64,000 nucleotides of DNA, taken from Streptomyces hyaluromycini. GTDB taxonomy: Bacteria > Actinomycetota > Actinomycetes > Streptomycetales > Streptomycetaceae. Shown piece after piece: positions 8,366 to 16,076 of the stretch. The notes beneath the pieces were generated by a model. The model worked only from the letters and a program-made list of their open reading frames with translations. It searched no databases and had not been told where the DNA came from. Every line of letters begins with the position of its first letter. The first letter of the stretch is position 1. The DNA is taken from assembly GCF_002217755.1 (NCBI RefSeq), contig NZ_BCFL01000041.1:34557-98556 (forward strand), read 5' to 3'. A program made the translations under genes and the position numbers.

Positions 8366-8383
8366 GTTAGCCGTGTTAGCCGG
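8366..8383. promoter_or_regulatory. Direct repeat GTTAGCCGT/GTTAGCCGG in divergent promoter region
   Basis: Two 8-bp GTTAGCCG copies occur 9 bp apart midway between the divergent ABC operon and the CitA/CitB-type two-component genes. Position suggests a regulator site; spacing is less than one helical turn, so this is tentative. Confidence 0.3.
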
Positions 8384-8509
8384 GCTTCTGCTCGTTCTGC
8401 TCAGCGAGCCGGGGGTGGGCAGAAGGCCGATGGCGGGGGCACAATCACGCCACCACGGGTACGGCGAAGGGGCCGAGCCCGGCAGCCGTACGACGGGCGA
8501 GAGACACTG

Positions 8510-10204
8510 GTGAAACCCATCCGGATCCCGGTCGGCCGTAGCGGGAAGGGCAGGCTCTCCGCGCGGATCCTGGCCAACCAGCTGGTCATCCTGGCGCTGA
8601 CCGGGCTGATCGGCTTCGTGCTGTTCGCCTTCGCGCAGCGGGGCGAGATCGACCGTGCCTACGAGCAGCGGGCGCTCGACATCGCGCAGACCACGGCCGC
8701 CGAACCGCAGATCCGGCAGGCCATGCAGTACGGGGGCGGCGGCGACGTGGTGCAGACCGTGGCCGAACGGATCCGCAAGGCGTCCGGGGCGTCGTACGTG
8801 GTCGTACTCGACCTGCGCGGCATCCGGCACTCCCACCCCGACCCGGCGCTGATCGGCGAACCGACGGGCGATCCGATCGTGGTGCTGGACGGCAGGCCCC
8901 GCGTCGGTACCGACCAGGGCGCGACCGGGCGATCCGCCAACGGCAAGGCTCCGCTGTACGGGCCCACCGGCGAGCTGGCCGGCGAGGTGTCCGCGGGCAT
9001 TCCCGAGCACTATGTGCTGGGCGAACTGTGGCGCGAACTGCCGACCTTCGGCCTGTACAGCGCCATCGCCGTCGCGCTCGGCTCGGCGGCCGCGTTCCTG
9101 CTCGCCGGACGGCTCAAGCGGACGACGTTCGGGCTGGAACTGGAGGAGATCGCCGGGCTGCTCCAGGACCGGGAGGCGATGCTGCACGGCATCCGTGAGG
9201 GAGTCATCGCCTTCGGCCCCGACGGAAGGATCACGGTGGTCAACGACGAGGCCCGCGACCTGCTCGGCCTCGGCACCGGGCTCGGCAGCATGCTGGAGGA
9301 CGTGTTGCCGGACGGGCGGTTGCGCCGCGCCCTGGACGGCACCCTGACGGGCAGCGACATCAGCGTGCTCACCGACGACCACTGCCTGGTCGTCAACCGG
9401 ATGCCGGTGGCCCTGCACGGCCGTGAACTGGGCGCCGTGGTCACCGTGCGCGACCGCACCGAGCTCATCGGGCTGCTGCGCGAACTGGATTCGGTGCGCG
9501 GGCTCACCGACGCGCTCCGCGCCCAACAGCATGAGTTCACCAACCGGATGCACACGGTGGCCGGGCTGCTGGACATCGGCGACCACGACGCCGCCTACGA
9601 GTTCGCCGTCGAGACGGCCGGCGCCGAGCAGGCGCTGACAGAGTCCGTACGGGAACGGATCGGCAACCCGCTGCTCGTGGGACTGATCGTCGCCAAGATC
9701 ACGGTGGCCGCGGAACGCGGGGTGCGGATCGTCCTCAGCGACGACTCCGCCCTGGGCGAGGACCCGCCGCATCTGCGTCGACTGCTGACCATCGTCGGCA
9801 ACCTGCTGGACAACGCGATCGACGCGGCCACGACCGGACCGGCGCGGCCGGACGGTTCCCAGGTGCGGTTGTCGTTGATCGAGGCCGTCGACGTGGTGCG
9901 GGTCGAGGTGGCCGACACCGGGCCGGGCATCCCGCCGGGCACCACCGAGTCGATCTTCGAGGACGGCTGGTCGACCCGTCCGGACCGGGGCACCGCCCGG
10001 CGCGGCCTCGGACTCGCCCTCGTCCACCGGCTGGTGCAGCGGCACGGCGGCACGATCACCGTCAGCGAGGGGTCGGGCGCGGTCTTCACCGTGACGTTGC
10101 CCGCACCCGACACCGCCCCGGCCCCGGAGGGCGCCCTGTTCACGACGGCTCCGCCGGTGCCGGTCGGCGCGCCGGACGGCAGCACGGGAGGTGACCGCTG
10201 GTGA
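8510..10204 (+). CDS. CitA/DcuS-type sensor histidine kinase
   Basis: 564 residues. Membrane helix 1 is about residues 22-42; an extracytoplasmic PDC/Cache-type sensor lies at about 43-177 (IRKASGASYVVVLDLRG and RHSHPDPALIGEP are typical of citrate/C4-dicarboxylate sensors), and helix 2 at about 180-200. A PAS domain spans about 210-320 (GIREGVIAFGPDGRITVVNDEA). The phosphorylated histidine is His341 in AQQHEFTNRMHTV, then HATPase_c with N-box NLLDNAIDA and G-boxes DTGPGIP and GLGLALVHR. GTG start at 8510 preceded by GGGCGAGAGA. It overlaps the response regulator by four bases. The ligand is probably a small carboxylate, by family analogy only. Confidence 0.9.
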   Translation: MKPIRIPVGRSGKGRLSARILANQLVILALTGLIGFVLFAFAQRGEIDRAYEQRALDIAQTTAAEPQIRQAMQYGGGGDVVQTVAERIRKASGASYVVVLDLRGIRHSHPDPALIGEPTGDPIVVLDGRPRVGTDQGATGRSANGKAPLYGPTGELAGEVSAGIPEHYVLGELWRELPTFGLYSAIAVALGSAAAFLLAGRLKRTTFGLELEEIAGLLQDREAMLHGIREGVIAFGPDGRITVVNDEARDLLGLGTGLGSMLEDVLPDGRLRRALDGTLTGSDISVLTDDHCLVVNRMPVALHGRELGAVVTVRDRTELIGLLRELDSVRGLTDALRAQQHEFTNRMHTVAGLLDIGDHDAAYEFAVETAGAEQALTESVRERIGNPLLVGLIVAKITVAAERGVRIVLSDDSALGEDPPHLRRLLTIVGNLLDNAIDAATTGPARPDGSQVRLSLIEAVDVVRVEVADTGPGIPPGTTESIFEDGWSTRPDRGTARRGLGLALVHRLVQRHGGTITVSEGSGAVFTVTLPAPDTAPAPEGALFTTAPPVPVGAPDGSTGGDRW

Positions 10205-10890
10205 TCCGGACCCTGGTGGTGGACGACGACTTCCGGGTCAGCCGTATCCACTGCGACTACGCGTCCCGCGTCAAGGGCTTCGAGGTGGTCGGCCAGGCGG
10301 CGACCGTGGACGCGGCGCTCGACGCGGTGCGCACCCTCCACCCGGACCTGCTGCTGCTCGACGTCTTCCTGCCCGACGGCAGCGGACTCGACGTGCTGCG
10401 CCGGCTGAGCGGAGACGAGGGCGGCGACCGCCCGGACGCCATCATGATCACCGCCGACCGGGACATCACCTCGGTGCGGACCGCGATGAAACTCGGCGCC
10501 GTCGGCTACCTGGTCAAACCCTTCGGCGCGCCCGACCTCGCGGGGCGGCTCACCGCCTACCGCGAGCTCCAGCACCGTATGGACGCCCTCGGTACGGTCC
10601 CGGAGACCGACCAGGCCGATGTGGACGCCCTGTTCAGCGCCGCCCGCCCGCCGGCCGTGCCCCGCGTCCCGGCCAAGGGCCACTCCGCGCCGACGCTCGC
10701 CCTGCTGCACCAGACCCTGCGCACCGCACATGACGCCCTGTCGGCCGCGCAGGCCGCCGAACGCACCGGGGTATCCCGTGCCACGGCCCAGCGCTATCTC
10801 TCCTACCTGGTCAAGGAGGGCACGGTCCGGCTCGAACTGCGCTACGGAGCCACCGGACGCCCCGAGCACCGTTACCGCGTCACGCACTGA
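10201..10890 (+). CDS. CitB/DcuR-type response regulator
   Basis: 229 residues. The receiver domain has acidic residues 8-10, the phosphorylation site Asp54 (LLLLDVFLPDG) and the conserved Lys near 103 (YLVKPFG). The C-terminal part carries a winged helix of the CitB type (AERTGVSRATAQRYLSYLVK). It is the partner of the kinase at 8510, coupled by a GTGA overlap. The likely target is the divergent ABC operon at 5366-8260 across the 249-base promoter region. Confidence 0.91.
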   Translation: MIRTLVVDDDFRVSRIHCDYASRVKGFEVVGQAATVDAALDAVRTLHPDLLLLDVFLPDGSGLDVLRRLSGDEGGDRPDAIMITADRDITSVRTAMKLGAVGYLVKPFGAPDLAGRLTAYRELQHRMDALGTVPETDQADVDALFSAARPPAVPRVPAKGHSAPTLALLHQTLRTAHDALSAAQAAERTGVSRATAQRYLSYLVKEGTVRLELRYGATGRPEHRYRVTH

Positions 10891-10894
10891 CCGG

Positions 10895-10911
10895 GAGACG
10901 GGCGCCGTCTC
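10895..10911 (+). terminator. Terminator hairpin after the CitA/CitB-type operon
   Basis: GAGACGG (10895-10901) pairs with CCGTCTC (10905-10911) around a three-base loop, five bases after the response regulator stop. No U-tract follows, as is common in high-G+C actinomycetes. Confidence 0.55.
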
Positions 10912-10984
10912 GCGCGGTCGCTCGAACCCGCCGGATCCTCGCCGCGGACGGACCGCAAGCCTGTCTGTATCGGGCGCCGGCGCA

Positions 10985-11190
10985 GGACAGGACGACGGCT
11001 CGGCCCAGGCGCCGCCCTACGCGCTGCCGTTCGAACGGTTCGACGGCGCGGTGCTGTTCTGGGAGGAGACAGGCGGCCAGGCATCGTCTGTGTGGAGCTG
11101 TCTACAGGTACTGCGGCACTCCGGCATCCTCGATCGGATCTCCGGCAAGGTCGTGGGCATACCGGAGGCGATCGACGGACTCGACTCGCG
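10985..11190 (+). pseudogene. Fragment of an S66-family LD-carboxypeptidase / MccF-like protein
   Basis: A 60-70 codon stretch reads YALPFERFDGAVLFWEETG, then a segment ending VLRHSGILDRI and VVGIPEAIDG. This is the C-terminal domain region of S66 peptidases (LD-carboxypeptidase/microcin C immunity protein type). There is no N-terminal domain with the catalytic serine and no plausible start. It fills the gap between two two-component systems and runs into the 3' end of the convergent kinase gene. It is a deletion remnant. Confidence 0.6.
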
Positions 11191-11210
11191 CGGATCACCG
11201 AGCCGAGCGG

Positions 11211-12590
11211 TCATCCGGCAGGCAGGCTGACCGTGAAGCGTGCACCCGGGTTGTGCGCGGGGTCGTGGGAGACCTCGCCGCCGACGGCGCGGGCGAGGCG
11301 TCGCGCGAGCGGCAGCCCGAGGCCCGCGCCGTCGTGGCCGTCGCCGTCGTCGGCGCGTCGGCCGGGCTGGAACAGCTCGCAGGTGAACCCTTCCGGCACG
11401 CCGGGACCGTCGTCGACGACGTCGATCCGCACGGCACCGTGGATCCGGCGCGCGGACACGGTCACGGTGGAGCGGGCGTAGCGGACGGCGTTGGCCAGGA
11501 GAGGGCTGACGATGCGTTCGAGGAGAGCGGGGGCCACCCCTGCCTGCAGTGCCTCGGCTTCGCTCTCGACCATGGCCTTCACCCGGCCCGGGGTGTCGAG
11601 ACCCTGGATCATGCGGTCCAGAACGGGGACGACGTCGGTCGTGCCGGGGGCCGTGGGCGGGTTCAGCGCGTTGTCGCGGGCGTCGGTCAGGAGCGTGTCG
11701 CAGATCGTGCGCATGGACCGGGTGGCCTCGGCGATCACTTCGTGGGTGGCGCGGGTCTCGGCTTCCGAGCGGGAGCGGCTCCGCCACCAGTCGAGTTCGA
11801 TGACGATCCGGGTGAGGGGGGTGCGCAGTTCGTGGGACAGTTCGCCGGTGAGTTGCCGTTCGTGGCGCAGCACGGTGCGGATGCGGTCCAACAGGGCGTC
11901 CAGGGAGGCGCCGAGGCGGGCCAGTTCGGCCGGGTGTTCCGCGGCGCCGAAGCGCTCGTCGGAGCCCACCGCACTCCACTGGGTGGCCTGGTCGGTCATC
12001 GTCCGCACCGGGCGCAGTGCCCGGCCGACCGCGAGACGCGTGAGCACGTAGGTGCACGCCAGCATGACCGTGTCCAGCATCAGTGATGCCAGCAGCAGGG
12101 TCTTGGCCGAACTGCGGTAGGGGCCGAGGTCCAGGGCGGTGACGACGGTCGCTGTGGCGTGGCGGCCGGTCAGGGGCCGGGAGCAGAGCCGGACGGGCCG
12201 GCCGTGGGCGTGGCTGGTCGTGCAGGTCGGCTTGCGCTGTGCGGCCAGCCGGTCGGCGGTCAGTGTCAGCCGGCTGCCGACCGTGGCCGATGGAGGGTTT
12301 TCGAGCAGTCGTGTGCCGGAGTAGATCCACACGTTCGCGTCGAGGAGACCGTCGTTGGAGGTCTCCAGGACGCGCACCCGGGAGCCGCTCGTGTCGACGG
12401 TCGTGGCCACGGCGGCGGCCCTGTTGCGCAGCTCGTCGTCGGCCTGATGCTGCAGATGCCGGTCCATCACCACGTTGAACGCCACGGTCAGGACGGTCAT
12501 CAACAGGGCGGCGGTGGTCAGCGCCACGAGCGAGAGCCGGCCGCGCAGGGTGCGGGGCGCCGGACGGCGAAGGACACGGTCGAGTGTCAT
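11211..12590 (-). CDS. Sensor histidine kinase (OmpR-partner type)
   Basis: 459 residues. Membrane helix 1 is about 20-42, an extracytoplasmic loop of roughly 120 residues with several cysteines (KPTCTTSHAHGRPVRLCS) follows, and helix 2 is about 163-183. A HAMP linker precedes HisKA with His253 in GELSHELRTPLTR, then HATPase_c (PLLANAVRYA, DDGPGVPEG, GLGLPLARRL). The ATG overlaps the stop of the response regulator gene (ATGA). The cysteine-bearing sensor loop would suit an envelope or redox signal, but that is inference. It neighbours DedA and the COG4705/penicillin-binding protein cluster. Confidence 0.9.
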   Translation of the reverse strand: MTLDRVLRRPAPRTLRGRLSLVALTTAALLMTVLTVAFNVVMDRHLQHQADDELRNRAAAVATTVDTSGSRVRVLETSNDGLLDANVWIYSGTRLLENPPSATVGSRLTLTADRLAAQRKPTCTTSHAHGRPVRLCSRPLTGRHATATVVTALDLGPYRSSAKTLLLASLMLDTVMLACTYVLTRLAVGRALRPVRTMTDQATQWSAVGSDERFGAAEHPAELARLGASLDALLDRIRTVLRHERQLTGELSHELRTPLTRIVIELDWWRSRSRSEAETRATHEVIAEATRSMRTICDTLLTDARDNALNPPTAPGTTDVVPVLDRMIQGLDTPGRVKAMVESEAEALQAGVAPALLERIVSPLLANAVRYARSTVTVSARRIHGAVRIDVVDDGPGVPEGFTCELFQPGRRADDGDGHDGAGLGLPLARRLARAVGGEVSHDPAHNPGARFTVSLPAG

Positions 12591-13249
12591 GACAGGTGGT
12601 GTCCGATCCCTCGTGCCGTGCCGATCGTCACCGTGCTGCCGGCCTCGCGCAGCTTGCGACGCAGTCGCGTCAGATACTGGTCCAGGGTGTTGTCACTCAC
12701 GTGCGCGCCTTCGGGCCAGGCCGCTCTGACCAGCTCGCGGCGGGGCACGGTGGAGCCTGCCGCGGTCACGAGCGGCGCGAGCAGCCGGAACTCGGTCGGA
12801 GTCAGCGTGACGCGGTCACCGTGCACGGTGACGGTGTGCCCGACCGGGTCCAGGACGAGGTCCCCGGCCGTGGCCGTCGGAGTGGGCGCGGCTCGTTTGA
12901 GAGCGGCTCTCAGGCGTGCGGTGAGCTCGGCGAGGTGGAAGGGCTTGGGCAGGTAGTCGTCGCCGCCGGCGGAGAAGCCGGACAGCCGGTCGGTGAGCCC
13001 GTGCCGGGCGGTCAGGAAGATCACGGGAGCGACGAAGCCGTTGGCGCGCATCGCCTGGCACACGTCCCGTCCGTCGGCGTCGGGCAGACCGATGTCCAGA
13101 ACGGCCGCCGCGCAGTCGGCGCCGGCCAGCCGCAGGGCCGTTGCGCCGTCGGTGGCCAGGACGGGGTCGAAGCCGTCCTCGGCCAGGCCACGACGCAACA
13201 CGTCGCGCAGAGCGTTGTCGTCCTCGACGACCAGGATCTTCTGACGCAT
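12587..13249 (-). CDS. OmpR/PhoB-type response regulator
   Basis: 220 residues. Receiver domain with Asp52 as the phosphorylation site (AAVLDIGLPDADG) and Lys near 101 (YLPKPFHL), then an OmpR-type winged helix (VTLTPTEFRLLAPLV, then VSDNTLDQYLTRLRRKL). It is the first gene of a two-gene operon with the kinase at 11211. OmpR-class regulators bind direct repeats about 11 bp apart, the arrangement found upstream of the COG4705-type genes nearby, so it is the best local candidate for reading those sites. No tandem repeat of that kind is seen upstream of its own operon, only a single GTTCAGG at about 13307. Confidence 0.92.
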   Translation of the reverse strand: MRQKILVVEDDNALRDVLRRGLAEDGFDPVLATDGATALRLAGADCAAAVLDIGLPDADGRDVCQAMRANGFVAPVIFLTARHGLTDRLSGFSAGGDDYLPKPFHLAELTARLRAALKRAAPTPTATAGDLVLDPVGHTVTVHGDRVTLTPTEFRLLAPLVTAAGSTVPRRELVRAAWPEGAHVSDNTLDQYLTRLRRKLREAGSTVTIGTARGIGHHLS

Positions 13250-13399
13250 GATCTTCCGGTGACTCCTCGGCCACGCGGCGGGCTGTGCCGGCGACGGTCG
13301 ATTGGTTCAGGGGCAACGGGCAGCGGACGCGGCGGCCCGGACGTGATCCGCCGGGCCAGGCCTTTCGACCGTCTGCGCACCACATTCATCAGGCCGGGG

Positions 13400-14068
13400 T
13401 CATCCGCGTTCCTGCGGCGCACCGGCGGCACGGCGGGAGCGGAGGACCTCGGCCAGCAGAGGGATCAGCGACACGACGACGATCAACGCGACCAGTGGTA
13501 GCAGGTAGCGGTCGACGTTCGGGATCGAGGAGCCGAGTGCGTAACCGGCGAGCGTCAGGCCGAGGCTCCACACCAGCCCGCCGGTCACCTGCCACACGGT
13601 GAACGTCCGTACCGGCACGCCGAGCGTACCCGCCATCGGGTTGAGCACCGTGCGCACCACCGGCACGAAGCGGGCCAGGACGACGGCCTTCGCGTATCCG
13701 TAGCGCTCCAGCAGTTCCTCCGCCCGTTGCGCCCCCTCCCGCAGCCGCGTCGAGCGGCTGCGCGCGAGGAGCGCCGGGCCGGCCTTCCGGCCGAGCAGGT
13801 ATCCGCACTGCGCACCGGCCACTGCTCCGAAGGCCGCCGCGACCAGCAACGGCCCGAGCGAGAGGTGGACGGCCTGGTCTGCCGAGCCCGTGCACAGCAG
13901 ACCCGCCGTGAACAGCAGGGAGTCCCCGGGAAGGAAGAAACCGACCAGCAGCCCTGTCTCCGCGAACATCACCACGCCCACACCCAGGACACCGAACGCG
14001 CCCAGCAGCGACCGGGCGTCCAGGACGTTGACGGCCAGTTGCGAGGCGAGGTGCAGCGGTGCGGTCAT
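13400..14068 (-). CDS. DedA-family membrane protein
   Basis: 222 residues. Has the DedA/SNARE-associated signatures: ETGLLVGFFLPGDSLLFTAG near the start, GYLLGRKAGP, and ARFVPVVRTVLNPMAGTLGV (the conserved FxPxxR region, here with the essential-type arginine). About five or six hydrophobic segments. DedA proteins act in membrane homeostasis and are now regarded as lipid-carrier flippases/scramblases, including undecaprenyl phosphate recycling, which would fit the penicillin-binding protein gene nearby. ATG start at 14068. A CTACA/TGTAG dyad lies just upstream. Confidence 0.9.
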   Translation of the reverse strand: MTAPLHLASQLAVNVLDARSLLGAFGVLGVGVVMFAETGLLVGFFLPGDSLLFTAGLLCTGSADQAVHLSLGPLLVAAAFGAVAGAQCGYLLGRKAGPALLARSRSTRLREGAQRAEELLERYGYAKAVVLARFVPVVRTVLNPMAGTLGVPVRTFTVWQVTGGLVWSLGLTLAGYALGSSIPNVDRYLLPLVALIVVVSLIPLLAEVLRSRRAAGAPQERG

Positions 14069-14091
14069 AGGCCCCGGGTCCCTTCTGGAGT

Positions 14092-14128
14092 GACTACAGT
14101 CTTGTAGACGGTTTGTGAACTGTAGACG
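14092..14128. promoter_or_regulatory. BlaI/CopY-like dyad upstream of DedA gene
   Basis: CTACA-N6-TGTAG (within 14092-14109) is followed by another TGTAGACG at 14121-14128, so TGTAGAC occurs twice 16 bp apart. Such TACA...TGTA dyads are the usual operators of BlaI/MecI/CopY winged-helix repressors. No such repressor is encoded in this window. A weaker relative lies upstream of the penicillin-binding protein gene. Confidence 0.4.
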
Positions 14129-14268
14129 AACGACGAGCGAGGAGCGTTCCCGTGGCCTAACGGGCGATCAGTGATCTGAGGCACTGCCACCGGCAGGGTG
14201 AATGTCCTGCTCGCAGGTGTCGTGGGAGCGGGCGTCGTCCAGGTGGGTGAAGCGTTCACAGACGGCAG

Positions 14269-14284
14269 TCAGGATGCGTTCAGG
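14269..14284 (+). promoter_or_regulatory. Tandem TCAGG repeat upstream of COG4705 paralogue 2
   Basis: AGTCAGGATGC is followed by GTTCAGGTGCC, the TCAGG cores starting at 14269 and 14280, exactly 11 bp apart. The proximal core ends 24 bases before the GTG start at 14309, the same gap as in the truncated copy at 15346 and within one base of paralogue 1. A GGCATGGT element in between may be the -10 region. Confidence 0.6.
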
Positions 14285-14308
14285 TGCCCGGTGGCATGGT
14301 CGGGCAGT

Positions 14309-15130
14309 GTGATCTACGAAGCGTCTGAGAGTCCGGTGGTTCCGGAGGCAGGCCGGGCCCCGGGTTCGCGGGACCGGCTGCGTCGGAGCAAGGTGCCCGA
14401 GGTCACCGTCCACTTCTGGATCATCAAGGTGCTGTGCACGACGGTCGGCGAGACCGCGGCGGACCTGCTGAACGAGAGGGCGGGTCTCGGGCTGACCGGT
14501 GTGTCGGTGCTGATGAGTGCCCTGCTGGCCGTGGTCCTGGTGGTCCAGTTCCGCTCCAGCGCCTACCGGCCGGGCGTGTACTGGCCGGCGGTGGTGCTGA
14601 TCAGTGTCGTCGGCACGCTGGTCAGCGACAACCTCACCGACAACATGGGCGTGCCGCTGGAGACGAGCACCACGGTCTTCGCGATCGTCCTCGCGCTCGT
14701 GTTCTTCGCCTGGTACCGGCGCGAGCGAATCCTGTCCCTCCACCACATCGACACCACCAGCCGTGAGTCCTTCTACTGGCTGGCCGTCCTGTCCACCTTC
14801 GCCCTGGGCACCGCGGCCGGTGACCTGGTGTCCGAGCGTATCGGCCTCGGCTACTGGCTGTCCGCCGTCCTCTTCGCGGCGGTCATCGCCGCGGTGGCCA
14901 TCGCGCACTTCGCGCTGGACCTGGACGCGCTGTGGAGTTTCTGGAGCGCCTACATCCTGACCCGCCCGCTGGGCGCCTCGATCGGCGACTACCTCTCGCA
15001 GCCCACCGGCGACGGCGGCCTTGGCCTCGGCGCCGTCGTGACCAGCGCCCTGTTCCTGTCGGTCATCCTCGGACTGGTCGTCCACCTCTCCGTCACCCGC
15101 AGGGACGTCGCCCGACCGGAGCACGCGTAG
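14309..15130 (+). CDS. COG4705-type eight-helix membrane protein, paralogue 2
   Basis: 273 residues, function unknown. About 28 polar residues precede KVPEVTVHFWIIKVLCTTVG. The four motif copies [FY]W-x9-G-x4-D are all intact: FW37...G47...D52, YWPAVVLISVVGTLVSD, YWLAVLSTFALGTAAGD and FWSAYILTRPLGASIGD. Each is followed by a second helix ending in basic or polar residues. The GTG at 14309 is preferred because the upstream promoter and spacing match the other copies; an ATG at 14198 would place the operator inside the coding region. It is the first of three such genes in the 14-21 kb cluster, together with the penicillin-binding protein. Confidence 0.83.
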   Translation: MIYEASESPVVPEAGRAPGSRDRLRRSKVPEVTVHFWIIKVLCTTVGETAADLLNERAGLGLTGVSVLMSALLAVVLVVQFRSSAYRPGVYWPAVVLISVVGTLVSDNLTDNMGVPLETSTTVFAIVLALVFFAWYRRERILSLHHIDTTSRESFYWLAVLSTFALGTAAGDLVSERIGLGYWLSAVLFAAVIAAVAIAHFALDLDALWSFWSAYILTRPLGASIGDYLSQPTGDGGLGLGAVVTSALFLSVILGLVVHLSVTRRDVARPEHA

Positions 15131-16076
15131 GGACGTACGGCCTGAGCTACGAGCCAGGCCGGTGGTTCCTCCTGTCAGTCCCGGCCGCGCCCGACTGCGG
15201 GTCTCGGCCCGCGCCCCGGCGACGTCCGTGGTGACGTCGTGGCGGGGAGAGGGGCGGACGGCCGTTGTGGAGAAGCGGCGCGTGTGCGCATCGGGCCATG
15301 CCGCTCGTGATGCCCGAGTGGGGCGGGAGTTGCACACGGTGGCAGTCAGGATGTGTTCAGGTTCCAGCTGGCACAGTCGGGGACCATGACCGATGAAACG
15401 TCCGATGGTCCGGTGGTTCCAGAGGCGTGCGCCCACCAGCGAGAGCGGCAGCGAGCCGGCGAACAACCGGTCGAGGCGGGCTCGCACCCCTTTTCCGGCA
15501 CTGAATGGCGAGGTGCCGGGAGAGCCTTTGTACGGCCGGGAGGGGAGGCCGCACGCGGGGATCGGGCGATGGGAATTCACGGGCTACCCAGGTTGAATTC
15601 CGGGACGGAGGTCCCGGAGTTCCGGTCAGCTCCGTCGGTCAGCACTCGAATTGGCTCCATGAATTCTTTAGGCCGGCCAGGGAAATAGGGGCCTTCCGGC
15701 CGTCCGGCATGGGCGCGGTCTGACCCGAGAAGCCGAATGCTTCCGAGCCGGCCAATGCTTGCGAACCGACGACCATGGCGCCGACTCTCGCTACCTCGGC
15801 GGCTCCCGTCAGCGGCATCAACGCCTTCCCTGCGCCTCAGAAGGTCCTCGCGCGGGCCGCGGAAATAACAAAAGCGGAGGCCATTCCAAGAACGCGGGCC
15901 CTGTTCCGGATAATGCCCCCGGTGACGCGGCCCGAACAGGTTTGGCGAGCAATCGAAGTCGTACCGCAGCCCTGCGAATCCGAGACTGCGCTTGTTCGTG
16001 CATTACTAGACAATTACCGTTCCGCAGACGTGAGGGAAATCCCTCCGCGCTGCCACTCGTTCCATGCGAGGGTTAC
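15131..16076. other. 946-base gap: truncated COG4705 5' copy plus apparently non-coding DNA
   Basis: The left part (15341-15426) duplicates the promoter and first codons of paralogue 2. From about 15430 to 16076 no frame looks like a real gene: codon use is irregular, G+C is visibly lower and restriction-like GAATTC words recur. A short hairpin GAGGG-AAAT-CCCTC lies at 16032-16045 in the leader of the next gene, and TTGTTCG...TAGACAAT (about 15991-16013) could be its promoter. The tandem TTCAGG site is not found next to paralogue 3 itself, only here about 700 bases upstream. Confidence 0.55.
15341..15426 (+). repeat. Partial duplication of the paralogue 2 promoter and start region
   Basis: Hand alignment without gaps against 14264-14349 gives 68 identical positions of 86. 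It includes the tandem repeat (TCAGG at 15346 and 15357), the 24-base spacing, a start codon (ATG at 15386) and the first residues MTDETSDGPVVPEA, aligned with VIYEASESPVVPEA of paralogue 2. The similarity ends after about 14 codons; the membrane domain is absent. It is therefore a solo promoter with a truncated fifth paralogue. Confidence 0.7.

Noticed and set aside
15759..16076. N-terminal extension of COG4705 paralogue 3 to 15759
   Set aside because: The extra 106 residues have irregular codon use and no similarity to the paralogues, which start about 20 residues before the KVPEVT motif.
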